This document shows positions 1 to 6,050 of a stretch of 10,150 nt of DNA, piece by piece. The translations under genes were made by a program, and so were the position numbers. Below the pieces are notes generated by a model. That model saw only the letters and a program-made list of their open reading frames with translations. It did not search any database and was not told where the DNA came from. Each line of letters starts with the position of its first letter. The stretch's first letter is position 1. This DNA comes from Promethearchaeota archaeon (lineage in GTDB: Archaea > Asgardarchaeota > Lokiarchaeia > Sigynarchaeales > SOKP01): the NCBI GenBank assembly GCA_014729315.1, contig WJKD01000432.1, positions 1 through 10,150 of the forward strand, in the 5' to 3' direction.

Positions 1-309
1 AGCGACACTGATGTCCGTTCCGACGAACCGGTTGCTCAACAGCCATTGGCATATTCACTGGATCAAAACTACCCCAATCCGTTCAATCCGTACACAAGCA
101 TCCGCTACACGATTCCCAATGAAGAAAACGTCACCCTGAAAGTTTACAACATCATCGGCGAAGAAATCGCGACATTGGTAAATGAGAAAAAGCAGCCCGG
201 CAGCTACACCGTCCGGTTCGATGCATCCCATCTGCCGAGTGGTATTTACATCTATCAGATCAAGACACAAAATTTTAACACCACGAAAAAGATGTTGCTT
301 GTGCGTTAG
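1..309 (+). CDS. C-terminal end of a T9SS-secreted protein (partial, 5' end outside window)
   Basis: The frame is open from base 1 to a TAG at 307-309, so only the last 102 residues of a larger protein are seen. They form a type A T9SS sorting domain: a short linker, LDQNYPNPFNPYTSIRY, a beta-strand-rich core with VYNIIGEEIATLVN, then GSYTVRFDASHLPSGIY and a basic end, KKMLLVR. In this family the tail directs a periplasmic protein through the outer-membrane T9SS translocon, where it is usually cleaved and the protein is released or anchored. The catalytic or adhesive part lies upstream of the window, so the cargo function cannot be named. An internal TTG at 46 is not a real start because the domain continues upstream of it. 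A strong hairpin follows the stop codon. Confidence 0.9.
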   Translation, partial: SDTDVRSDEPVAQQPLAYSLDQNYPNPFNPYTSIRYTIPNEENVTLKVYNIIGEEIATLVNEKKQPGSYTVRFDASHLPSGIYIYQIKTQNFNTTKKMLLVR

Positions 310-317
310 TTTGAAGA

Positions 318-352
318 AATCCCTGCCAGTGCTTTGGGCGCTGGCGGGGATT
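318..352 (+). terminator. GC-rich hairpin, probable terminator of the T9SS-tail gene
   Basis: Eight bases after the TAG, the arms AATCCCTGCCAGTGC (318-332) and GCGCTGGCGGGGATT (338-352) can form a 15-bp stem. It has only two G-U wobbles and a 5-nt loop. The A/T ends of the stem resemble a Rho-independent terminator, but the run of T after the stem is only two bases, so termination may be weak or the hairpin may protect the 3' end. Confidence 0.6.
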
Positions 353-377
353 GCATCCGGGAATTTGTCAAAAAGTC

Positions 378-406
378 TTGATTATTTTGAGAAAAGTTGG
401 TATTTT
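378..406 (+). promoter_or_regulatory. Weak sigma-70-like promoter candidate for the toxin-antitoxin pair
   Basis: TTGATT at 378-383 and TATTTT at 401-406 are separated by 17 bp, each matching four of six consensus positions. They lie about 45 bp upstream of the preferred antitoxin start in an AT-rich gap that follows the upstream hairpin. The match is modest, and such boxes are easy to find in AT-rich DNA. Confidence 0.3.
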
Positions 407-450
407 AGTTTGATAATTAATACAGAAAATAATTAAGGATGTTATATACT

Positions 451-1014
451 ATGCATACTCGAATTTCAATAAATCCGCATATATGTCATGGACAGGCGTG
501 TGTAAAGGGAACGAGAATTCCTGTTCACCAGATTGTGAAAATGCTCGCCAACGGTGATACGATTGAAGACCTGCTGGAGGAATATCCTTCTTTGGAGCGG
601 GAAGATATTTTGGCGTGTTTGGAATATGTTGCTTCACTTGCAGAAGAGCAGGTAACCCCTCTCGAAATGGTAGAGAAAACAAAGATATCAGAAAAAATAA
701 TGTCTGTCAATGAAGTAGCAGAATTTTTCAATATAAAACCGGTGACAGTTCGGCGACAAACAGAACGTGGAGAGCTGCCTGGTTTTAAAATCGGGAATCA
801 GTGGAGATTCCGTGAAAGCGATATCGAAAAATTTATTGATAACCAGGTTTCTCAAAAATTGTTTGCCATGAAAGCAAAGAATCTTTGGGATGATATCCAG
901 ACTGAGGTTGAACAATCAGAATATACAGCAGAAGATGTCCCGGAATTAGTAAGACAGGTAAGAGAAAAATATCGTGGGAATGAGGGGATGAATGCCAATC
1001 AAAGTCGTGGTTGA
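451..1014 (+). CDS. Antitoxin: DUF433 domain fused to an excisionase/MerR-type HTH
   Basis: The 187-aa product has three parts. Residues about 4-58 form a DUF433 domain (ISINPHICHGQACVKGTRIP, then the LLEEYPSLEREDILACLEY helices), a compact DNA-binding fold common in antitoxins. Residues about 83-130 form an HTH_17/MerR-like winged helix (SVNEVAEFFNIKPVTVRR ... GFKIGNQWRFRESDIEKFI). The remaining 57 residues are a charged tail that could wrap the toxin. An ATG at 439 is in frame, but AAGGA (435-439) abuts it; the same AAGGA sits 11 nt before the ATG at 451, so 451 is preferred. The 3' end overlaps the PIN toxin gene by 23 bp. The likely role is to neutralise the toxin and repress their shared promoter. 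The domains are clear; pairing and autoregulation are inferred from family habits and gene order. Confidence 0.85.
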   Translation: MHTRISINPHICHGQACVKGTRIPVHQIVKMLANGDTIEDLLEEYPSLEREDILACLEYVASLAEEQVTPLEMVEKTKISEKIMSVNEVAEFFNIKPVTVRRQTERGELPGFKIGNQWRFRESDIEKFIDNQVSQKLFAMKAKNLWDDIQTEVEQSEYTAEDVPELVRQVREKYRGNEGMNANQSRG

Positions 1015-1411
1015 TACGAATGTTTTCATATCAAGTTTTTGGGGAGGAAAACCGAAAGAGATTATCGACCTATGGATAAATGGTGAAATCACTATTTGTA
1101 TCTCCGAGCCAATTTTGGCAGAGTACCTGCGGGTTATGATTGAAAAACTTCATCTCAATAAGGATAAAATCGATAGATTGGTGAATTTATTTGGCGAGAA
1201 ACGAAACATTGAGGAAGTAACTCCGGCTAAAAAATTCGACGTGATCAAGGAAGATATCGATGACAATATGTTTATCGATTGCGCTGTTGAAGCAAATGCA
1301 TTTTACATTATTTCCGGTGATCACCATCTTTTAGATCTGAAAAAATTTCAAGGAATTGATATTATATCTCCGGCAGCTTTTTTAAGCACAATTGAAAGAG
1401 AAAATTTTTGA
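992..1411 (+). CDS. PIN-domain toxin (putative TA toxin, COG1569 family)
   Basis: This 139-aa protein is a single PIN domain, the Mg-dependent RNase fold of VapC-like toxins. It opens with VVVDTNVFISSF (catalytic Asp8), followed by SEPILAEYLRV (Glu44), an EDIDDNMFIDCAVEA helix (Asp90/Asp91 and Asp96) and the late strand YIISGDHHLL (Asp110). Length and motif order match the family annotated as toxin component, PIN family (COG1569/TIGR00305). The ATG at 992 lies inside the end of the antitoxin gene, with GAGGGG (982-987) four bases upstream as ribosome binding site, so translation is probably coupled. All expected acidic residues are present, so the toxin should be intact. Its RNA target cannot be predicted. 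No second toxin gene follows. Confidence 0.88.
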   Translation: MPIKVVVDTNVFISSFWGGKPKEIIDLWINGEITICISEPILAEYLRVMIEKLHLNKDKIDRLVNLFGEKRNIEEVTPAKKFDVIKEDIDDNMFIDCAVEANAFYIISGDHHLLDLKKFQGIDIISPAAFLSTIERENF

Positions 1412-1553
1412 ATTAGCACAAACAGAGCTTGACCGCTAATACCAAAAATCGAGACTCAACTTGCTGTTATGAAGATGTTAAATCTATAAAACAGACGTAT
1501 AAAAACCATTGCCCGGCTCAAGATCGTCGATCCTGGGGCTTTTATAGCACTTA

Positions 1554-1590
1554 TCAGACATTAAAAAGTCTGACTAATATAGATTTTTTC
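1554..1590 (+). terminator. Weak hairpin plus T-run in the convergent gap
   Basis: TCAGAC (1554-1559) and GTCTGA (1568-1573) form a 6-bp stem with an 8-nt loop, followed 11 bp later by six T (1585-1590). It lies in the 270-bp gap between the toxin gene and the oppositely oriented defence block, where a terminator is expected. The stem is short and the T-run is displaced, so this is only a candidate. The rest of the gap (1412-1681) shows no convincing gene. Confidence 0.25.
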
Positions 1591-1681
1591 TTTAGTCATC
1601 ACTACTGTGAGGAACAAGCTCATCAGTGGCTTTGAAGCACAGTGGAAAAGCCATTAGTGCTGCGCTTTATTCGACATTTTT

Positions 1682-2122
1682 TTATAGTACATACTTCCAT
1701 GTAATGCCAACCATCAACAAAAGCATAATATAGAAGGGCCAAACAGAAAAAGAGAGCAGTGCCTTAACGAAAATTTTGACGGGATCACCAGTCGGAATAA
1801 TCGCATAGAGGTCTAAAGCTGTAATCCCACGTTTGTGTAACTTCTCGATGAAATTATTGTATGATGCTCTAAATCGTTTCTCTAATCCCAAATAATATGC
1901 GTCGAGTGCCATGAATAGAATGATTGGTATCAGCGCAATTAAGGCGTATTCTGGTTTGCTCTTATCTGCAACAACAACTAAAATCGCTGAAACAATTGCA
2001 ATACACCAGCCTTTGCATGAGGCACTATTGGTTGACATTCTTTGAATCACCGATTGAGATATACTAAGATGAGCTTGAACAGCGTCAGAATTTTCGTGAA
2101 ACTGGATATTATCGTCTGGCAT
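1682..2122 (-). CDS. Three-helix membrane protein paired with the TIR-like gene (SLATT-like candidate effector)
   Basis: I do not assign this 146-aa protein to a named family. Residues 39-52 (CIAIVSAILVVVA) and about 58-78 (YALIALIPIILFMALDAYY) are two closely spaced membrane helices. An amphipathic stretch, LGLEKRFRASYNNFIEKLHK, follows, and a third membrane segment (about 122-143, containing SFSVWPFYIMLLLMV) ends the protein. A 2TM hairpin followed by a charged helix recalls SLATT-type effectors, thought to form pores in nucleotide-signalling defence systems, but the third helix is extra. The start at 2122 is chosen because AGAAAGG lies about 10 nt upstream and it sits just 4 bp after the TIR stop; an in-frame ATG at 2161 would overlap the TIR gene. 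The tight spacing indicates cotranslation with the TIR-like protein. The role as its membrane effector or anchor is inference. Confidence 0.75.
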   Translation of the reverse strand: MPDDNIQFHENSDAVQAHLSISQSVIQRMSTNSASCKGWCIAIVSAILVVVADKSKPEYALIALIPIILFMALDAYYLGLEKRFRASYNNFIEKLHKRGITALDLYAIIPTGDPVKIFVKALLSFSVWPFYIMLLLMVGITWKYVL

Positions 2123-2126
2123 TTTT

Positions 2127-2624
2127 TTAATACCTTTCTCTGATTTCAATAGCCTCCTCAATCCAATCTACAATATTCTCCTTAATATAGCAATAGACAT
2201 TTGTGCTGGTTGAATATGGTGGATCGTAACACTTAACAATGCTTGATAATTTTATCTTATCATCTCCTACTGTAAAACCAGTAAACGGGTTGTTGCCCGT
2301 TAAAGACTGGTTGCCGTCTTTATCTTTGAGATTATGTATGTGGATACCCAGGACACCTTTTCCAGTATTCCATCCCTTTTTGATTTCGTAATTAATCCAT
2401 TTTCTCCCCGCGGTATTAGTGCCAACGAGTACAATAGCGCAAGACCGACCTTTCATTTGTTGATTTATCCACCTCTTGATAGCATCATTTCCACCAGATG
2501 TTATTGACTCCCAATCATTGTCACTTGCCAACTGGTTTCCCTCTATAGAGCCAATATTACGTACTGTAGACGCACGCCAATTATCCGGCTTGTAGTGAAA
2601 ACTTGAAAAGATTTTTCTGGCCAT
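2127..2624 (-). CDS. ThsB-type TIR-like protein (MTH538 TIR-like domain, PF08937 type)
   Basis: The 165-aa product is a single TIR-like domain of the type found in Thoeris ThsB. Visible hallmarks are the first strand ARKIFSSFHYKPDNWRAS, the VRNIGSIEGN segment, NDWESI, the strand SCAIVLVGTNTAGRKWINYE with the candidate catalytic Glu80 in NYEI, and GVLGIHIHNLKD followed by a GNNPF loop. In Thoeris, ThsB enzymes consume NAD+ to make a cyclic ADP-ribose signal that activates ThsA. No ThsA-like gene is present here; the next gene encodes a small membrane protein instead. The start at 2624 is strongly favoured: AAGGAG sits 6 nt upstream and MARKIF is the usual beginning of the domain, whereas in-frame upstream ATGs (2651, 2708) have no such site. 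The upstream restriction gene ends 40 bp away. The fold is secure; catalysis and signal identity are inferred. Confidence 0.88.
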   Translation of the reverse strand: MARKIFSSFHYKPDNWRASTVRNIGSIEGNQLASDNDWESITSGGNDAIKRWINQQMKGRSCAIVLVGTNTAGRKWINYEIKKGWNTGKGVLGIHIHNLKDKDGNQSLTGNNPFTGFTVGDDKIKLSSIVKCYDPPYSTSTNVYCYIKENIVDWIEEAIEIRERY

Positions 2625-2664
2625 TTTCTTCTCCTTCGCTGTTAATGCCATTGTTAGCTGGCTT

Positions 2665-3516
2665 TTATGCGATTGAAAATAAAGTATTATCGTTGATTTT
2701 TGATTCAAGTTGAGATATAATATTTTCTAATTCAACATTTGCTTCGGCTTGTAGTCCTAAACAAATAGCTATTCCATCACTATCAGTGCTCAATCTTTTA
2801 TCTAATTTAAGACTATATTTTTTAGATGCGTTATTATTTAAACAATAAGAATGTAATTGCATTGAATCTCCAAGACGAGCATTGTTTAAGTGTGAAAATT
2901 GAAATTCATTCTGTAAATAAGTAAGAAGAAAATCTTGAATCACTAATACAAGATGTTTGTTAATATGTTCAAAAGTTTGTACCTTATGATGTAATTGGAT
3001 TAAAATTGTTTTAGCAGTCATTTTCCAATTCATTCCGAATGTCTTATAACTAGCAGTACCATCTTTTACGATACTAGAATTTATTGATTTTAAGAATCTT
3101 TGGCGAGCCGGCCAAACAGTGCCTGTTGTATCAAGAGTTTGAAGTTCAATACCAACGAAATCTCTTACCTTATTTTCATTTACTGAAACCAGAAAGTAAT
3201 CAACACTTCCCCCTGGTACAGATACTTCAGGTACAATATGTAATTCATTACCTGGCTCATGTGTTGTTAATAGGTGAAGACAATCTGTAAAAATTTGCTT
3301 TTTTTCTAATAAGCGGAATGGGCAAATAATAATTGGATTAGATTTTTTGCCATATTTTACAGAACAAGTACCTATTGAGATTTCAGGTTGACTTTTCCTT
3401 ATTTTAATACATCTTTTCTCTAAATATGGACAATGTTGTTCTTTAATAATTGTCTCCCAATTATGCTGGTCCTTTTCAAGAGTTGAGTAACTAAATAACT
3501 CGATAACTTCATTCAT
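2665..3516 (-). CDS. NotI-family type II restriction endonuclease
   Basis: This 283-aa protein resembles the NotI restriction enzyme family along its length. Four cysteines (C29, C36, C51, C65, in CPYLEKRC, IGTCSVKYG and IIICPFRLL) match the Cys4 iron-binding fold of NotI. The nuclease core follows: PEVSVPGGSVDYFLVS (Glu97, Asp106), then DFVGIELQTLDTTGTVWPAR (Glu124, Gln126), a PD-(D/E)XK variant. NWKMTAKTILIQLHHKVQTF and LSTDSDGIAICLGLQAEA are further family blocks. Translation most likely begins at the ATG at 3516, which shares ATGA with the methyltransferase stop; an in-frame GTG at 3531 is an alternative. Family enzymes cleave long GC-rich sites, but the specificity of this one cannot be read from the sequence. 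The gene is AT-rich and appears intact. It should act with the methyltransferase immediately upstream. Confidence 0.88.
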   Translation of the reverse strand: MNEVIELFSYSTLEKDQHNWETIIKEQHCPYLEKRCIKIRKSQPEISIGTCSVKYGKKSNPIIICPFRLLEKKQIFTDCLHLLTTHEPGNELHIVPEVSVPGGSVDYFLVSVNENKVRDFVGIELQTLDTTGTVWPARQRFLKSINSSIVKDGTASYKTFGMNWKMTAKTILIQLHHKVQTFEHINKHLVLVIQDFLLTYLQNEFQFSHLNNARLGDSMQLHSYCLNNNASKKYSLKLDKRLSTDSDGIAICLGLQAEANVELENIISQLESKINDNTLFSIA

Positions 3517-4565
3517 AATAGAATCATACACCTTTCATTTGCTAGTTTTATATATTCATCAGAAATATCGATTCCAATAGATTTTCTTCCTAATTTTTTA
3601 GCAACAAGCATTGTAGTTCCGGTACCGCAAAAGGGATCTAATACAACACCATTTGGCGGACAGGTCGCTAATATCGGTATTTTACATAAATCTTCAGGAT
3701 AAGGAGCAAAATGAGATTTCCTTTTCTGCGTATCTTCGGGCAAAATATCCCAAACATCGGACGGCTTACTTCCGTTTGGATGATATTTTAGAAAATAGAA
3801 TCCTTTTTCCAGTAACTCTTTCGCTCTACCTGAAACTCTTGTAGAATTTGAATGAGTTGTTCTTTGTTGACCACGAATAATCATTCTAAAATCAGATATC
3901 TTACCCTCTGCTACTTCAGTAAGCATTTTATCTAATGCTGAGAATGCTTCTTCTTTTTCTTCAGAAGATAACTCTGTTGACAATTCAATTTGTCTTTTAT
4001 ACCTTACACCACTAACTCCAGTGGCAGAGACGATGACACCATTTACTACTCTAGCCTTTTTGGGGGTAGACCTTATTGCATCAACATCGTAATAGTATCC
4101 TTTTTCAATTTTTACGAAATGAAATATATTTTCATAAACATTTCTAAGACGATCTTGTGTATTGTCTGGCCCACCTTTGACTTTATTCCAGATCACATTA
4201 TTTCTGAGTATCCACCCTTGTTCATCGGACAACCTAAATGCAAGTCTCCATGGGATTCCAAGCAATCTCTTATTATTATACGAATCACCAATATTGAGCC
4301 AAAATGATCCTTTATTTTTAAGAACTCTTTTTACTTCACCGAATATATTAAATAAATTATCTATATAATCTTCATGTCTTTTTTCTAATCCAACTCCACC
4401 GTTATCATACTCTCTTTTTGCCCAATAAGGAGGACTGGTCATACAAAAATCTATTGTATTGTCTTGAAATGATTTAAGAATTTTTAACGCATTTCCTTCA
4501 AAGAAAAGCGGATCTATCGATACATTTTTTAAATATTTTTTATAAATGTCGGGATCATGTTTCAT
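3513..4565 (-). CDS. Beta-class DNA methyltransferase of the NotI-like R-M system (probably N4-cytosine)
   Basis: The 350-aa protein transfers a methyl group from S-adenosylmethionine to DNA. The motif order is that of beta-class amino-methyltransferases: the catalytic TSPPYW at residues 43-48 comes first, and the cofactor-binding VLDPFCGTGTT at 308-318 comes near the end, followed by GRKSIGIDIS. Between them lie GSFWLNIGDSY, a variable stretch (about 165-265) that probably holds the target recognition domain, SDVWDI and HFAPYPEDL. SPPY rather than DPPY in this class favours N4-cytosine over N6-adenine methylation, but this does not prove it. Its TGA overlaps the start of the NotI-like endonuclease, so the two form a type II restriction-modification pair with coupled translation. 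No good Shine-Dalgarno site precedes the ATG at 4565; the leader is nearly all A/T. The exact modified base and site are unknown. Confidence 0.92.
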   Translation of the reverse strand: MKHDPDIYKKYLKNVSIDPLFFEGNALKILKSFQDNTIDFCMTSPPYWAKREYDNGGVGLEKRHEDYIDNLFNIFGEVKRVLKNKGSFWLNIGDSYNNKRLLGIPWRLAFRLSDEQGWILRNNVIWNKVKGGPDNTQDRLRNVYENIFHFVKIEKGYYYDVDAIRSTPKKARVVNGVIVSATGVSGVRYKRQIELSTELSSEEKEEAFSALDKMLTEVAEGKISDFRMIIRGQQRTTHSNSTRVSGRAKELLEKGFYFLKYHPNGSKPSDVWDILPEDTQKRKSHFAPYPEDLCKIPILATCPPNGVVLDPFCGTGTTMLVAKKLGRKSIGIDISDEYIKLANERCMILL

Positions 4566-4590
4566 TTTTTAAATCACATTAATTTTGAAT

Positions 4591-4608
4591 TATCAATTTT
4601 ATCAATTT
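4591..4608. repeat. Tandem 9-bp direct repeat in the methyltransferase leader
   Basis: TATCAATTT occurs twice without a gap (4591-4599 and 4600-4608), 26 bp upstream of the methyltransferase start and overlapping the candidate -10 box. It could be a binding site that tunes methyltransferase expression. In DNA this AT-rich it could also be chance. Confidence 0.45.
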
Positions 4609-4632
4609 ATGAAATTTTTATATTAAAATCAA
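4604..4632 (-). promoter_or_regulatory. Candidate promoter of the restriction-modification genes
   Basis: On the - strand, TTGATT (4632-4627) and TAAATT (4609-4604) are 17 bp apart, each matching four of six consensus bases. They lie about 40 bp upstream of the methyltransferase ATG, in the 117-bp gap behind the 232-aa protein gene. The supposed -10 box overlaps a tandem 9-bp repeat. The region is very AT-rich, so chance matches are likely. Confidence 0.3.
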
Positions 4633-4682
4633 CGACATTATCCCAGCTAACGATTTTGCCGCGCTTTGCTAGCCATCATTAA

Positions 4683-5381
4683 TTATAGTGGACTCGCTAT
4701 ATATTTTAAAAACTGCAGACCCATTTCATTTGTCCGACGCTGTTCTAATCCATGTTTACTCATTGTAACATGCAAACTATCAGTGTTTACTAGACCTTTA
4801 TTATACAAATCCTTCCATATTAAATCATAGAATTCTCTATTACCCTTCATTTCTGAATAGGCTAACTCGAGTATTGATGAAAGCCCTCCCATATATAAAT
4901 TCGGCCACTGAACGTTATTATTTGTAAACCAATCACGAGGATTGTCAAATAATTTCAATATTCTTATATGCCACTCTGTGAATGTGTCAATCAAATCTAT
5001 AAATAAATGTTGTTTTGATTTATCTGGTGCTTCAGGCAAGCATGAATTCAAAATTGCATTTTTTAGAGCATTTATTTTATCCTTTTGACTTGTGCGAAGC
5101 GCAACTTGACTTGCCTGAAGTACAGTATCGATGAAATTATTATCCTCTCTTAGTTCAGAAATAGTAACATAATTCTTTTCTTCTAATTTTTTAAGTGATT
5201 TACCTACCATTTCCATCCACTCAATACGACGCTTTTCAATTGGCGGAATAATTAATGATGTAAAAAGCTCTACAGCTGAACCACCGATAAATGGAATTGC
5301 TGCCAAGCCTGATCTTACAACTTTGTGTGCAATATCACCTTTACTATTTTCGGGAGGTTTGTAATTCTTTTTAGATGGCAT
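4683..5381 (-). CDS. Unrecognised mostly helical protein at the head of the defence block
   Basis: I cannot name this 232-aa protein. A basic N-terminus is followed by a glycine-rich hydrophobic segment (about 24-48, LAAIPFIGGSAVELFTSLII) that could insert into or lie on a membrane. The middle is helical, with LEEKNYVTISELREDNNFID, LRTSQKDKINALKNAILNS and FIDLIDTFTEWHIRILKLF. The end (about 183-230), with NKGLVNT and RTNEMGLQFLKYI, resembles a small winged-helix module. This order (hydrophobic start, helical core ending in a 'wHiriL' block, wHTH-like end) recalls DUF4393/Abi-alpha abortive-infection proteins, but I cannot show homology by eye. AAGGA lies 8 nt before the ATG at 5381. The gene is AT-rich like the R-M genes and is separated from the methyltransferase by 117 bp, so it may be cotranscribed or independent. 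A defence role is inferred only from position. Confidence 0.7.
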   Translation of the reverse strand: MPSKKNYKPPENSKGDIAHKVVRSGLAAIPFIGGSAVELFTSLIIPPIEKRRIEWMEMVGKSLKKLEEKNYVTISELREDNNFIDTVLQASQVALRTSQKDKINALKNAILNSCLPEAPDKSKQHLFIDLIDTFTEWHIRILKLFDNPRDWFTNNNVQWPNLYMGGLSSILELAYSEMKGNREFYDLIWKDLYNKGLVNTDSLHVTMSKHGLEQRRTNEMGLQFLKYIASPL

Positions 5382-5877
5382 ACATAATTCCTTATATTAT
5401 AATTGGTTTGCTAAATTCAGCGGACTTAAAATATAGCTCTTGAATTTGAAGCGATATCTATTTGGACATATTAGTAACTGACAAGTTATTTTCTGCCATT
5501 TTTTGGCAGAAAATTTAAAACCTATTTGGTTCTGGCTACGCCAGGTTAGGACTTATTTCCTAATAATGCACAGCAGTTCTGGTCTTTGTTTGATTGAGTA
5601 AATTTTCACAAATCGTCTGAAGCCACATTAAAACAATTCGCTAATCGTTTGAAAGAATTATTTAATATTTTTATTAAAAATTCTTAACAGTTTATACATT
5701 TGTTTTATGAATAAAATAAAAAAAAATTCAAAAGTCAATTTATTTTTTTCTCCTTTTTCTTTTTATAACTTATCGTTTTTCCAAGACATATCCATTTTCC
5801 CCTTGCATTTCCCTTTTTTCTTTACTATATTAATCCCCATAAACCCCTTTCAAACCATTTCAAAAGGAGTCAACAGA
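5382..5877. other. Gene-poor AT-rich region with hairpins and a pyrimidine tract
   Basis: No credible gene is visible between the 232-aa protein and the HTH fragment. The stretch holds a perfect hairpin (5488-5514), two short inverted repeats just beyond it (CTGGC-tac-GCCAG at 5532-5544 and TTAGG...CCTAA at 5546-5563), and a long tract (about 5739-5860) in which the + strand is mostly pyrimidine. A reading frame opens at the ATG at 5707 and joins the HTH fragment, but its first 57 codons are low-complexity Phe/Ser/Ile-rich translation of that tract and are probably not a real protein. Confidence 0.6.
5488..5514. repeat. Perfect 11-bp hairpin with T5 loop
   Basis: ATTTTCTGCCA (5488-5498) and TGGCAGAAAAT (5504-5514) are exact inverted repeats around five T. 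Neither strand has a proper T-run after the stem, so it is not a classic terminator. It lies about 107 bp upstream of the 232-aa protein start and could be an operator or a structured leader element of that gene. Confidence 0.6.
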
Positions 5878-5994
5878 TTGCCGGTTAAAATTAAAGGAAA
5901 AACATTCTACTACACAAGTGAGGCGTTGGACAAGGCAGGAGTGCACGAATCTACCTGGCGGCGATGGCTACAGATAGCGGTTAGTTTTTTATGA
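5878..5994 (+). pseudogene. Truncated HTH regulator fragment
   Basis: A TTG at 5878, preceded by AAAAGGAG (5862-5869) at 8 nt, begins a 38-codon frame reading LPVKIKGKTFYYTSEALDKA and ending with GVHESTWRRWLQ. This matches the first two helices of an excisionase/MerR-like HTH, in which an aromatic-rich strand is followed by a helix, a turn and a recognition helix ending in RW. In full-length members a wing and more helices follow. Here the sequence changes to IAVSFL and stops at 5994. The good ribosome binding site and sudden loss of similarity suggest a gene cut by deletion or insertion near base 5970. A very short functional peptide is less likely. The original function is unknown. Confidence 0.5.
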
Positions 5995-6050
5995 GGTTAT
6001 TTAATACTTAGATAATTTTTGAAAAACTTACTGAAAATAATGGTATTCTA

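Noticed and set aside
1429..1635. 68-codon + strand frame between the toxin and the defence block
   Set aside because: It begins at TTG without a ribosome binding site, has no recognisable motif, and its composition looks like untranslated spacer; the gap is better read as a convergent intergenic region.
1682..2624. Annotating the TIR/membrane pair as canonical Thoeris
   Set aside because: The partner has no visible SIR2, SLOG or macro domain and is only 146 residues long, so the name Thoeris would overstate the evidence.
2625..2708. Extended N-terminus of the TIR-like protein (28 extra codons)
   Set aside because: The extension would overlap the end of the restriction gene; AAGGAG with 6-nt spacing and the usual MARKIF-like family start both favour the ATG at 2624.
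5396..5401. TATAAT on the - strand just upstream of the 232-aa protein gene
   Set aside because: A start site 7 bp downstream would fall at about 5389, cutting into the AAGGA ribosome binding site, and no -35 box is found at 16-18 bp.
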